Source: Phaffia rhodozyma (taxonomy: Eukaryota > Basidiomycota > Tremellomycetes > Cystofilobasidiales > Mrakiaceae). Taken from it: a DNA stretch of 64,000 nt. How positions within the stretch are numbered: position 1 is the stretch's first letter; each line of letters opens with the position of its first letter. Below the pieces are notes generated by a model. That model saw only the letters and a program-made list of their open reading frames with translations. It did not search any database and had not been told where the DNA came from. Position numbers and translations under genes: made by a program. Below, in pieces: positions 36,091 to 47,918 of the stretch. Where the stretch lies: assembly GCA_014706385.1 (NCBI GenBank), contig JACGZH010000009.1:248001-312000 (forward strand). The letters run 5' to 3'.

Positions 36091-38006
36091 TCAACCGTCC
36101 ACTAAGCCATCTTCTAGAGCTGATGATTCGTCAAAGAAGTCCTTCAACTCCAATGGCCTTAGTTCAAAGCCCTGGTTGGATTGGGACAAACAAGGATGAG
36201 AATTACCCAATTGGACGAGAAGAATAAATAAAGACGAAACAAGATTACAGTCAGGTCTGAATCTTAACCCAGGACTCAGTTGATAGAGGAACACAAAGGA
36301 AGGCCTCACCTTCTCGCCCAACTTGACAGGATCAAACCCTTTCCCTCTAATTTCCTCCCTGAGCGGTCTCATTGCTGCCTCCCTGCAGAGTTCCCTGAGA
36401 TCGGACCCCGACCGGCCTTCCGTCAGTTCAGCCAGATGAGAGATAGAGAGTGAACTGGAAAGAGCGGTGTCTTTCAACATCTAAAATCATCGAAAACAAG
36501 TTTAAGGCATTCCAATCAGTATGGAGCGTATGGGTAAGAGATCAAGAGCAGAGAAAGAAACTGACCAGAGCAAGAATTCGAGACCGTTGAGAAGCATCGG
36601 GCAGACCAACCGAAAACTTCTTAGGCATCCGCCTAAGGAAAGCAGGATCGATACTATTTGGTGAAACCCGAGTAGAACACAATCCCAAACCACGCGAAAC
36701 ATAACAACTGGGATGAGCCTTGTCGTACACCAAAAAAAGACAACATCATACTAGAATCAAGATAATTTTTTAGACAAAGAGTGTAAAATGCTTACTCGTT
36801 GGGTCGGTTCGTCGCTCCTAGAACCAGAATTCTCGACCGTTCTCCTGACGTCAAGCCGTCCCAAAGAGTCAAGAATTCTGCTTTAATCGTAGACGTGACT
36901 TCGTGATTATCTGATCCTCTGTTTCGAAGCAAAGCGTCTATTTCGTCGATGAAAATCTTTGTTTTTCACGTTCAACAGGTGGGGAGATCATTCATGAGTC
37001 ATCACAATCGTTTTCGTCTATAAATGCATCAAAGAAATATAAGAAGAGCTAACGCGAACACTTACAATGGTGGGTTGTAATTTCCGAGCGAGAGTGAAGA
37101 GACCAGCGATGAGCTTGTTGCTCTCTCCGTACCACTTATTGGCAAGAGCGGATAGAGGGACATTGATCTATGACACAAACATAGGACAAGTCTTCAGATG
37201 CCTCTTCATCGTTTTTGAAAATGAGTAGTAATTATAACAAAAGAAAGAGACTAACAAAGCTAGCACCGCTCTCTTTGGCCAGCGCTTTGGCAAGCATCGT
37301 CTTCCCGCATCCCGGGGGACCGTACAGAAGAACTCCCTTGGGAGCAGTCAATAGACCGGATGTAGAATTATAAATCTCGGGGTAGATAAGTGGGTAGATG
37401 ACCGACTCTCTGAGCGAATCAACTATAGGTTCTAATCCTCCTACGTCTGATCCAGTTGGTCCCAGCAAAAGAGCGGATGTAAAGGTCGTCAGTTGTCTTT
37501 CTTTAGTGCTGAGATAAAAAGCACGGAAAGCATACCGCCGAAGCCGACTTCGATATCATCCGGGTGGACGACCTCAGCCAGAAGAGTCTCTTCGTATTCG
37601 TTGAGGTCTCCTAGATTCTCCAAACGGGCCTTGCCCGACCCCTTCAGTCGTTCGAGCGTCTCTTTGCCTTTCTTGCTGGACTTTCGGCGCTCCGTGTTAG
37701 AAGGCGAAAGGGTTTCCATCAATCTGTATGACGCATATAGTGCTAGTAACTGTACGCATGAGAGCAGCGATGACCAAACAATTAGTCAATTGAACCAGAT
37801 CGATAGTAAAAAGTAGCAAGTAGCTCACTGAGGTGCACAGATAGACCGAAGCTGAAGATAGAAATTATCAAGAGTCAGCCAAGTTGATCGGATATAGGAT
37901 AAAGCCGACCGATCCGGAGTGAGAGAGGGTATGTCGCTTGAGCAGACAAGTTCTGACGACACTTACATTCGATGATGATCTTCTTGCTTTCCCTACTGAG
38001 CGACAT
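36091..38006 (-). CDS. MSP1: Msp1/ATAD1 AAA ATPase of the mitochondrial outer membrane
   Basis: Membrane-anchored AAA ATPase that pulls mislocalised tail-anchored proteins out of the outer mitochondrial (and peroxisomal) membrane. Starts [13 protein letters not shown] at 38006. Two small exons then build the N-terminal transmembrane segment '[19 protein letters not shown]'. A Lys-rich linker and '[19 protein letters not shown]' follow. The ATPase domain has '[20 protein letters not shown]', Walker [21 protein letters not shown], the family-typical '[18 protein letters not shown]', Walker [15 protein letters not shown], and 'GATNRPN'. The arginine-finger region ('[18 protein letters not shown]') and the C-terminal lid ('[20 protein letters not shown]') complete it. 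About ten exons; stop TGA at 36091-36093. All key motifs are present. Confidence 0.94.
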
Positions 38007-38222
38007 GGATAGCAAGCTGAGATGGAAGAACAGGAAGGAAAGAAAGGAAGACAAAGGACGGATGAGACGGAACGGTGGGTGGTTGTTGATGCGGTCAACC
38101 CGTCGTTCCGTCAGCAGCTTGGGGGTTTCCTCTTAACGACGACGACGACAACGGCGCTCAACCTCCTTCCCTTCTCTCTCTTCCTTCCCTTTCTCTTCTT
38201 TCTTCTCTGTTTCTCTCTCACA
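38007..38222. promoter_or_regulatory. Short divergent promoter, MSP1 / MIC19
   Basis: Only 216 bases separate the start codons of two mitochondrial-membrane protein genes. It contains an ACG/GAC trinucleotide run (38135-38149) and a T/C-rich leader directly before MIC19. Confidence 0.65.
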
Positions 38223-39091
38223 ATGGGTGCCCAGCAATCTTCACCAGCCTCTCCGGTCTCGGAAAAGGTCTTTTATCCGGCTTCCCAGGCTGGTACCGTC
38301 CAGTTTTCCCCAGAGCTGATTGCTCAATTGTCTGATCCCTCGACGGCAGCATCTCCTTCTCAAGCCCGGCAATCATCCATCGAGTGAGCCTTCTATAAGC
38401 TTTTTTCTTTCTATCTGCCTCTCTTTCTTTTGTTCTTAGTCTGATCCTTGCTTTCCTTTTGGCACTAGCGAGCACATCCGTCAGAAACTTGAGTCTTCCC
38501 TTCAATCCCTCAAAGCTCAGGAAGCCAGTTTGAACGCCCAACTGCACGCCGAACTCCAGGCTTCGAATCTATCGACCGAAAAATCCGCCTCCGGGTCCGG
38601 AACGTCTTCCGAGATTCTCCGACGGGATATCGAAGAGATCAGAGAGAAGGTTGAGAGATTCGAGAAGAAGAGAAGCTTGAGCGATTGGCCAGAGATTAAC
38701 CAGACTAAGGAGAACATCAAGCAGTGCTACCTGTAAGCTTTGTTCTCGTTCGCGACACCCTTGGCCAGAGTTACTTGCCGTCGAGATATCTGTTGTTTCT
38801 CGTCCTGAACTTTTGCTTTTTGCACTTTTGGAAACGATAGCAAAAACCCAACGACTCCTCTGGACTGCTGGAGAGAAGTTGAGGATTTCAAGGCCGCCGC
38901 CGAGAAGCTGGAGCAGGTTCGTTCATCCACCTTCCCTTCCACTTTCGTACTAGATCTTGAGTTCATCAGAGATGTCACGCACTCATTCTCGTCATCCTAT
39001 ACGTCCTTCTATTCCTCTCCATGGAACTTGACATGGCTCAAACGCATCACACCTTCGAATCGAACAGAGCTTTGTGATGTCGCTCAAGTAA
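38223..39091 (+). CDS. MIC19: MICOS complex subunit Mic19
   Basis: Peripheral inner-membrane protein of the MICOS complex at crista junctions. Starts MGAQQSSPASPVSEKVFYPA; the MG start suits N-myristoylation, as in Mic19/CHCHD3. The middle is a long charged coiled coil ('EHIRQKLESSLQSLKAQEAS', 'DIEEIREKVERFEKKRSLSD'). The C-terminal CHCH-like module reads 'QCYLKNPTTPLDCWREVEDF', with two cysteines in CX10C spacing. The final exon is tiny: after a long intron, acceptor AACAG at 39062-39066 gives SFVMSLK and stop TAA at 39089-39091, which agrees with the short hydrophobic ending of the family. Four exons. The last exon is inferred from the splice site and family ending. If it is not used, the frame reads on into unrelated sequence. 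Confidence 0.85.
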
Positions 39092-39719
39092 AAGCCAGAC
39101 GGACGCGATGGAGGATTTGCCTTATCTGCTTTCTTTCCGTCCCCTTCCGTGTCTTTCTTCTTGACTCTATCTCTTGTCCTTTACTTTTCCTCAAAATTCT
39201 ATTTTATCCTCTTAGACCCTTATCTGACCCTGCGACTAAATTGGAAAAAAAAAATCCATCGAAGACAAACGGAGACAAGGAAAGATGATCGAATAAAGGA
39301 GAATCACAAGAACAGAATAAAAATTGAATAGAACAAAGAAGAATGAAGAGGACGGTAAAGGGAGAATTGAAGAACAGGAAAAGTGATGAGAAGACTATGA
39401 CATGCACAAAGAGAAGAAACAGCGCTGAAAGAAAGTATTCAAGAAGAGTAAGGCATGAAAAAGACCAAAAGAAAACACTGAGGAAGAGAATATCTAGGGA
39501 ACAAAACCTCGGACTTGATGAGGCGAACAAAGAAAAACGAGAGGGAAAAGGGTTGAAGGTGATCGATACATTGCAAGGAGGAGGGAAATGAAAAAGGGCA
39601 TGATGGAAACCAAAAACTGGAATCAGAACAACGACATTCAGTCTCGACCTCCCTCATTCCAAAGGCCTGATGAAATCAAATCAATTCCAAAATGAAGAAG
39701 AGAGATTAACAATCTCTCA
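39092..39719. other. Convergent spacer with sharp strand-bias flip
   Basis: 39110-39215 is pyrimidine-rich on the plus strand (MIC19 3' flank). From about 39240 to 39600 the plus strand is strikingly purine-rich, with very few C or T, and this belongs to the kinase 3' flank on the minus strand. Charged-residue open frames here (39343-39591) are products of the bias. Confidence 0.65.
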
Positions 39720-42462
39720 CTAGAACCAAGATGTCGAAGGGATGAGAGAAACTACTGACAATTGTAAACTGAAGAATGGATGATGGAGAGCCGAGCGAAC
39801 GTCCAGACGTTGTTTCGGGTCGAAATGTAAAAGCCGTTTGATCAGATCGCAGAACGGTTTCGCTATTCTCGGCGAAGCCCTGCTATCGATAATCCTCTGT
39901 TTACGTTTGTTTCCATCCCAGATGAACAAATGAGAGGAAATCAGCCTCTATAGGAATGAAGGGGGAAAAGAAAGAAAAGGCAAGAGTTGAGAGTCATGTT
40001 GGACGAACCTCGATTGATTTCATGCCTTTGATGAAGGTTTTTGATGATTGATCTGTCGAAGAATTTGGATAATCTAACCGATTCTTCACAAAAAATTCCG
40101 GTTTTGATCGTCTATTGAATTGTTTCCCAAACAGGGTTCAACGCCATCAACCAGTTCATCTGACTTGATTAGGAAAGGATCACATGCGTACACCAAAGTA
40201 AAAAAAAGGATCACGCACATCGCCTTTTTAAGAAAGTCCGGCGACATTTTTCCGATCACGATCTCCATCATAGCTAGATGTTCCAAGTTACCATGCGTCT
40301 GAAACAGAGCCTCTCCTGTACAAAATTCGACGAGGATACAACCGATGGAGAACATATCGCACGGATAAGACCATCCCAAGCCTTTATATTTTTTCGGCAT
40401 GAAGAAAAACGCAGTCAGCCAAATTCTTCTTTGCTGTGATAGGAGGGAAAGAGACTGATACAAACCCAAGATGATCTCCGGTGCTCGATAATGTCTCGTC
40501 GAAACCACGTTGGAATGGTATTCCCTCTCAAACGTAGCCGAGCCAAAATCTATGAGTCGAATATCCGTGTTATTGAGTAACAGCCTTCTTGTGCCCTGAA
40601 TTCATAGAAGCGACCGACATAACGAATAGCATTATCATTGTTAACGATAAAGCCGAGTGAGGAACAAATTCGAAAGAGAGAAGACAAGCTGGCACGGACC
40701 TTGTTGGATGTGATCATTCTCGAACTTGAATCTGCCAGTAAGATATTCTCCGGCTTCAAATCAGTATGCACCAAGCCCAGTGCGTGGAGATCTATGATAC
40801 AGAAAGCGAAGGATTCAGGATCGATTCTTGCAGCTGGCACCATAGATCAAGTCCGCAGACAAAGAAAAGAGAAAAAAGCGTACAAGACACGCTAGCAAGC
40901 AACTGCCGAGCAAAATCCTGGATATGTCTCATTGGGAAAGGTTGGAACGAGTTTTCTTTGAGAAAATCAAACACCGATGATCCAAGAAGCTCGAACACAA
41001 GGCAGACATGATTTCGAAAGTCAAAAGATTCGAGTAGATGAATGCATTTGCTATCGATCGGTAGAACATGAGCACAGTCATTAGCTCTGGACGACGCACC
41101 GATCCAACACAAATTTGGTTGGACTGTATGAAAGTAGGTATAAAGAAACGAAAAAAAGAAGAGACTTACTGCTCGTTGGTACGGTCTCCATTTTTGAGCT
41201 CGTTTAAGACTCGAATTTCGATCTTGGACGCATCCCTATATTTCTGCACGGCTCGAATGATCTTGATTGCATATTTCCTCTCTGGCCGCCGAATGTCACA
41301 CGCTTGAACCACTTTACCGAAAGTTCCCTCTCCCAGTTTTTTCTCTATCCGATCTGAATGGTACCACGTGATATGAACACGGCGATTAAGACAAACTCGT
41401 ACTCTTCCTAAGGGTATGGAACAGATGACAAAGAATGGAAAGAGTAGACGCACAACGATCGGCGATGACGGCGTGAATATGAACGATATAGTGACCTTCG
41501 GCGTCGTCACAAGGTGGTAGGAGTGGCTGGGTATGTTGTCGATGACTCGATGATGAACTTGAAGTAGACGCATGTGTCGACTTGATTGTAAGAAGTGCGA
41601 ATGAATCAAAGCATGACAAATCGCGTTGAGTCCGGGTCGACCAAGAGTCGGACTCGAGAAAACACCGGCAAAAAGGAAAGATGGCTGGCACCTCTACTAC
41701 TCACTTTATGATCCGTGTACCCATTCGTGATCTTACTAACTTTTCCGGATCCAATGCCCACTGGCAAACCCTCATCGGCTTTTCTCTTCCTTCCCGTTCC
41801 TCCGTTTGTTGCATAAACTTCACCAGAATAGCTTCCCTGAGCTTTACTTGAGCTATGACCGAACTTTGAACTTGAATTCGTATCGCCGACTGCATATCCA
41901 GCTCCACCTACGCTCCCGCCTCCACTGCCTGTAGTTGCTGACGATGACATCGGTTTGAGCCGTTTACTCACAGATGACGAAGTAGAGGAAGACGACGGCA
42001 GTGGTGGAGGAGCAGGTGAGGGCGAGTCATCCAACACGATCACATCAGCGATCTGTCCGGATGGAAGTTTATGGGCTTCAACCTTGAAGGACACAGGTGT
42101 GGTCAGAGAGGAAGAAGAAGATGAGCCGCCAGTGGGAAGAACCCCAGCTAACGGTCTGATTGTTCTGGAGGACGGCACGTTCGGATCTGAGTCTGGATGA
42201 GGAGGTAAAAGCTGGTTTCGAGATGACGATGGAGCTAAGTTGGTTGCTGATGACAAGTTTGAAGACGATGGAGGGATTTGACGACGGGATCTAAGACGCG
42301 TCCAAGTCATTCAAAATGATTGATTGTCAGATCGACCTTGTTTCTCGACTGCACGAAGCTTTTGAAGCATAGATTCAAAAAGGCAATAAACATAGAAATG
42401 CCTTACCGAGTCTGAGGAAGGGTAGCTGTGGTGGTAGACCCACTAGTTTGAGCTCGAGGCAT
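39720..42462 (-). CDS. KNS1: LAMMER (CLK/Kns1) dual-specificity protein kinase
   Basis: Kinase of SR proteins, expected to act on splicing and growth signalling. ATG at 42462 ([19 protein letters not shown]). A Ser/Pro/Gly-rich disordered N-terminus of about 200 residues follows, with a basic cluster '[10 protein letters not shown]'. The kinase domain has the glycine loop '[16 protein letters not shown]', lysine '[20 protein letters not shown]', catalytic loop '[15 protein letters not shown]' (HTD instead of HRD, typical of LAMMER kinases), '[17 protein letters not shown]', and '[20 protein letters not shown]'. The signature reads [11 protein letters not shown], so the final Arg of LAMMER is Ile here. 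The last exon is '[20 protein letters not shown]', with stop at 39720-39722. About ten exons. The last few residues after HPFFSLQL are unconserved and may reflect an unrecognised intron. Confidence 0.92.
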
Positions 42463-43468
42463 GATGGTCCTGATACTGCTCAGAGAGAAAGAGACGTTCA
42501 AGGGAACCAAGAGATTGATTTTCGAAGAAAGTGAGGATCTATCCACACAGAAAAGCTCTGGTGAACACAAGATAAGAAAAGAGAGAAACCCAAAGAGAGA
42601 CGATTCCAAAGGTGATCAAAAGAAACCAAGGAAAGAGAACGGATGAGTTCGAGATTAAGAGCCTTCCGGAAAGACGCGTGTTTGCCCAACGTACAGATGA
42701 CGAAAGAAGGCCGTCCAATCCAGATGATCGACCAGAGATGTTTCCCCGGATGAATCCTGCAAGACACTACGAGTCCAATCTGTCCACAGTGCAAGATCCA
42801 AGCTTAATAAGACACCTGGACCGAACAGGAGGAAGAGGAAAGGCGAAAAGCAATCGAAACAACGGTTGCACAGAATGTGTTCCCGTTCACTCCACGGACA
42901 AAGGAAAAACGCGTATGACCTGTCTCTGCCTCACCTTTCTGTTTGACTTTTTGAGTCACGCCGAACAGTCAATATATGGTCTTTATGGATAGAGAGCGTG
43001 GCTATCGACAGATCAGACCGACAAATGTCTGTAGAAGTATGTAGCGTGGACTCTGGATGTGTATGCTCGCTGTCGATGTGGGTCCGTCTGGCTTGACTGA
43101 CTAGCTGCCTCTCTTTCGCAAGACAGCTGGTGTAACCAGTGGTTACACCTCTTGAGAAATTCTGTGCCTTTCTTCTATCTCTTCTCTTGAGTGGGCGAAA
43201 GGAATAGGTTGAACTCGCACAGATAGACTGTCCGGACAAGCTCGCTTGCGTTGCAAGAGAAGTACGAGAGACATGAAAGAAACACTCGAACAGTTAAACC
43301 TTATGCCATAAGTATTGATGAGAGGATTATTTTATGGTAAAAATACACGCTGCACCGTCTTCCCGTCACCCCTTGATGACCCTAGCTTTGATCGACTTTT
43401 TCCCGATATCGTTCTTTCCTATCGACTGAGATGTATCAAATTCCCGGGTAGCGCACAATTTCTCAATG
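42463..43468. other. Upstream region of the LAMMER kinase
   Basis: About 1 kb between two minus-strand genes. The part next to the kinase start is purine-rich on the plus strand, so the kinase leader is pyrimidine-rich. A plus-strand frame of 126 codons (42612-42992) shows no family resemblance and sits in promoter territory, so I do not call it. The region holds a perfect palindrome at 43129-43149. Confidence 0.5.
43129..43149. repeat. 21-base palindrome with 10-base arms
   Basis: Arm GGTGTAACCA is followed by one central G and then the exact reverse complement TGGTTACACC. It lies about 670 bases upstream of the kinase start, in otherwise mixed sequence. It could be a dimeric factor site. 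Confidence 0.8.
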
Positions 43469-46400
43469 TCAGAATACTGACGATACAAACAAACATCGGA
43501 GAGAACGACAAAAGGAAGAGAAAAACAAAACAAAACTGACGCTCACTTCTTCAAGTTGTTCCCGGTCAAAATGTGGCCCCAACCATCGGACCATGATCGT
43601 ACCTGGTATGCCTACGCCATCGACCCAAGGTCCAGGAAGGGAATACGGGAGCTCATGGAAGATCTCTGGTCGGACTGTTCGGTGCAGAGCTAGGTATTCA
43701 TCCAGGGGAAGAAACTGTCTTTTTCTGGTTAGAGATTCTATGGAATACCATTAGAAGAGTTATCAGAAAAGAAAGATAGAGGTTGACTACAGAGAATCCA
43801 AAAAGGAATTAGACATATTATGTTCAGACAAACCATGCATCTTATCCCTAATCTGGGAGGTCATCCCATCCGAAATGCACCATATATGTTCTAATGATGG
43901 CGCCTTTCTCCCGACTTGTTCCTCTCCTTGGGTTTGACCGTGGGCCGTCAGTGCAGCGTTGGTCTCTTCGATTTCAGTCACGACTAGACAAGAAAATCGA
44001 CACAACTTGTTATGAGAAGGAAAATTCTTAAACGACGAGATAAGACTGAACGGGGCGAAAGGCGCTTACTGCGTAATATCATTTCCCCAACTGTCAGAGC
44101 TAGATAACCGACCGTCAAGAAAGTCAGGGCTTCTCCTTTTCTCATCGCTCTATGGGAGAGATTACTCAAAGTGTCTTACAGGTTCGATCCTCGCTACTTG
44201 AAGAGAATCACAAAACAATCAATGATCATCACCCGCATCATAACCGAAACCAGAATAGAACCACTGACCTATCACTCCCTTCGAAAGGAAGAGACGTGGT
44301 TATAAGCAGCGTCCCGTCTGATATGGGGCAACAGAGATATGAAGGATGGAAGATGGCAAGAGAAGCGGGATATCCAGTCAACATCGAAACACGATCGATC
44401 AAGAAAGGGGGGAAAGATGATGGAAAAACTGACCATCTACGTTCCAATCACCGATATAGAGCCCTACGAGTTCATAGCCCGGTGGGATGATATTATTTAT
44501 GCTCTCGTGTCCAATGAGACCTATCATGTATATTTTTGAACCCCAAAATGACTGTGATCTAGCTTGTGATCTACCGGAGTGGATCAAAAAAGGAAAGACA
44601 ACAGACCTTCCCCTGATTCTTCTCCGGATTGTTTCCCTTCCTTAACAATCTCCAAAGCCTCATCTCCTGAACCTGAGCTCCCACCAAGCCCACTATCACC
44701 ATGACCACCATTGGTAAACGTTGAGACCAGACCGGATCTTCTCGGTTTACATTTACACCACGTCAGACCGAGATACTTCCTAAACCTCTGCCCACTTCTT
44801 GTATCTATCCGATTGTCACCGTAATTGACTGTGCGTGAGAGCTCGGAAGAAAGCTGAGGTGACATCATCTTTTGACGGGCATCAATTAAAGGTTGACGGC
44901 TTGGCCAACCAGCGTCGAGGGTGGCTTGAACATCTGCGAATGTCCTCTGCGTTGATTAGGCGATATATAAATGATGCGCGAGTGCCAAAAGAGAAAAGGC
45001 GTGAAGGATGGAGGGTAAATAGGATGTATCAAGAGAAAAAACAGAAGAGACAGAGGGTAAACTGACAGGTCGATCGTTTAGATCTCCCAGGTTCGCTTCA
45101 AGTACATCTGGAACGGCCATCCTTGACAATAGTCTATCTTTCCATAACGCTTCACATCTGGAAAAAAATGCAGATTTCGAAAACGGAGCAAAAAGCACAG
45201 ATAAGCCGTTCAGTATCAAAGACGAAGGTTGTCGATAAGAAGAAAACAAGAACGCAGAAAGACGCACAAATCAAGCAACTCAACCCAAACATGATCATTT
45301 TCAAAGTCTTTTACATCCCATGTTCCTACTTTCATAGGGGCCGATCCAATTCGTACATGAGAGAGCGAACATGTCTTTCTGTTATTAATGAAAAGTTCCT
45401 TCGAACGCCTGTCGATAGAAGGATAAATTGAACGTGAGACTGGAATAGGAGGAAAAGGACGAGCCGATCAAGAAGGGACTAACCACTTTCCAATTCTTGA
45501 AACATCAACGACAGCGGATTTCATCAGCGCATCAGAGAGATATTAGAACGAAGCATCAAGTCACTTTGTCAACAAAAATAGTCTGGTGTAAAACAGATTT
45601 GAGAGGAGAGAGGATGGCTATGAACTAACCCAATCCTTGCTCCTCCACCAGATCCACAGTCTGTACAACGCCTGTATTTTTCCTCGCAGCTTATACATAC
45701 AAACTTTCAATATGGCATTTCAGAAAGCGTTCGTCTGCGAGTCAGTTGCGCTTTTTTTCTTGATTTTGAGGAGTAAAACCTCCATCAAGGAGAGAAAGGG
45801 AAAGAAAACAGAGTGAGAGAGAGAGCGAGAACAAACCTCAACGCTGAACTTTAGTTCACTCCTTCCGTCTTTAGGAACAATTCCGCCCTGTCCTTTGAAC
45901 CTGAAGCAAACATCACAAACCAAAGGAGCCTCGGTATTCATCGTTTCCCTTGTTCGTTTCCGTCTTCCAACTCCGCCTGCTCTCGTTCCATTTGACAAAC
46001 TACCGCTTATGATTTGACCAAAGACTGATCCAATTGGTCGGTCTCTACGTTTTGCCTTCTCCGGACCTAAGACTGAATTGAACGAGTCTTGAGATACCAT
46101 TCCAGACCTAGTCGCACCTGAGTAAACTTCAATCTGGGATGTATCATCCATTTGACTCTCGGAACATTCTCTACAGACCCACCATCCAAACCAGTCAGTC
46201 TCCCAATCTTCCGTCGTTCCACGCATCAATAGTCTCATCAATGATTTCTGACAGATGGAACATGACGCAAGCGGTGGATTTGGATGGACCGTTCGTTTCT
46301 TTTTCTTGCTGGTAGCGCCCTGCTTAGGGTTGCCCTTCAGGAACTCTAAGGGGAGCGTGGTCGATTTTATAGGATCAATCGGCTGGTCGGCGAATGTCAA

Positions 46401-47918
46401 GGACTGAGCTGAGGAGGGTTCAGAATCAGCAAGATATGAAACTGGTTGACCGGCTGGAGCCAAGATTGGAAATTGTAGGGTTGATGAAGGGGTGTTGTGA
46501 GAGGGCGGGGAAGAAGACGGGTTCGAATGAGAGATCGACCTAGACCGAGATTCTAAGAAGGAATATGCCGAACTAGCATTGGGAATCGAATTGTGTTCCT
46601 GATCTGGATAGACGAACGACTGGCTTGGTTTGGATGATGAAGACGTTGACGGCGAGGGAAGAGCATTGTGTAGAACTGGCGTTGCTTTGTGCATAGGAAT
46701 TTGATGTTGCTGCTGTAGTGATGGTTGAAGGAACTGATAGTATTGTTGGCCTGGAGAAAGGTGAATGGCTGATGAAGGATTCTGATGAATTGTTGGATAT
46801 ATTGAGCCAGATGAATCAGAGGGAAGTAATGTCGATCCGGTGTAGAACTCATGTCTTCCAACGGTCAAAGAAGAGGCTGGCGGCTGAAAGGATGAGTTGA
46901 GCTCCCATCCTTCGCTTGTATTCTCTCCGTGCTCTATCACTTCCGGTCTCGGGCCGAGTGGCATCCCAGCCTCTGTCTCGACGATGGTCGGATAATTGAT
47001 TGAGATGCCAGCTGGTTGATTTGGATGGTAAGAGGTTGGGTATGAAGGAACTGGGTGAGTCTGGGGATGAGGGGCAAGAGAGTACTCTGTGTGGTGAGGG
47101 GTGGGAATATTGGCGTATAACGAATTGCTAACAGTAGATGTGAAAGGTAAGAATGAGCTTGTGCTGGGTTGATGTATGTAATGACAACCAATATCTCCCT
47201 CGACCCTTACTTGGGTTGAAGGATTGGCTTGAGATTCATGATGTGTATCATGACAGCTCGAGGTCAAATGAGTGTGGGATCGACCATGGGATGGGACGTA
47301 CGCCTCGCGATGGCGGTAATGAGTACTATCTACCGAGTCAGTGGACTTCTCTGGATATGACGGTACTTGGAGTGTGGGCTCTGCTAGAAAATTGCTCTCG
47401 AAGCCAAGATCAGTTTGTTCAAGACCTGACGGCTGGATAACTTCAAGGAAATTGGCCGAAACTTTGGTGTCCTGGACGGGTGCTATTTGAAGTGGAGAGG
47501 GCTCATCGGGTTCGTCCGGTCGGCTCAACTCGTTTTCCATATGATGATAGCCACCAGTGGGAGGTTGCTGTCCAGGATGACCGATGAATGGAATGGAGTA
47601 TGTGTATATCTTGGATGGATCGAATTCGTTAGCCGAGCCGGCATATGGGACAGATCTGAATGATTCAGGAAAACGGCCTGCCGCGGCTACCGATGAGGGT
47701 AGAAAGGCCGGATAAAGAGGTGCTGTCGGCTGAACGGCTATCGAGTTGTTGGCCGAAGAATCACTGGTGTATGGATCCGGTGGATCCCAGGGAGCTGATC
47801 GAATAGCCTCCTCCCGGTCGGCCATGCTGGTAGAAGGATTGGATGGAACGCTGTAGGGTATAGATGATTGAAAATGATAGTTTGCGCTGCGGGTGTCATG
47901 ACTGTCTGTAGGTTCCAT
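43469..47918 (-). CDS. Large unrecognised protein with zinc-type cysteine clusters
   Basis: No family recognised with confidence. Starts MEPTDSHDTRSANYHFQSS. The first roughly 520 residues are disordered, rich in Ser, Pro, Gln, His and Tyr. Two cysteine modules follow: 'ASCSICQKSLMRLLMRG'..'WFGWWVCRECSESQ', and 'APLVCDVCFRFKGQGG'.. spliced to 'EFVCISCEEKYRRCTDCGSG'. These CxxC pairs look like two zinc sites. A basic stretch 'GGVGRRKRTRETMN' separates them. Further spliced exons give 'KCEALWKDRLLSRMAVPD', 'TFADVQATLDAGWPSRQPLI', 'YLGLTWCKCKPRRSG', 'PPGYELVGLYIGDWNVDG', 'RKGEALTFLTVGYLALTVGE', 'APSLEHIWCISDGMTSQ' and 'YSLPGPWVDGVGIPGTIMVR'. So a structured C-terminal domain of some 350 residues is likely. 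The domain could be an enzyme fold, but I cannot name it. The end at 43469 is provisional, since a GTGAGC donor occurs near 43538. Confidence 0.7.

Noticed and set aside
39343..39591. Plus-strand 82-residue open frame, Lys/Glu/Arg-rich
   Set aside because: It arises from the purine-rich 3' flank of the kinase gene and has no domain or homology signal.
42612..42992. Plus-strand open frame of 126 codons
   Set aside because: It lies in the upstream region of the LAMMER kinase, has irregular composition and a hydrophobic end with no family resemblance. It is probably chance.
44175..44195. GGTTCGATCC resembling a tRNA T-loop
   Set aside because: No matching A-box, anticodon stem or acceptor stem can be drawn around it, and it lies inside an intron/exon region of the zinc-cluster gene.
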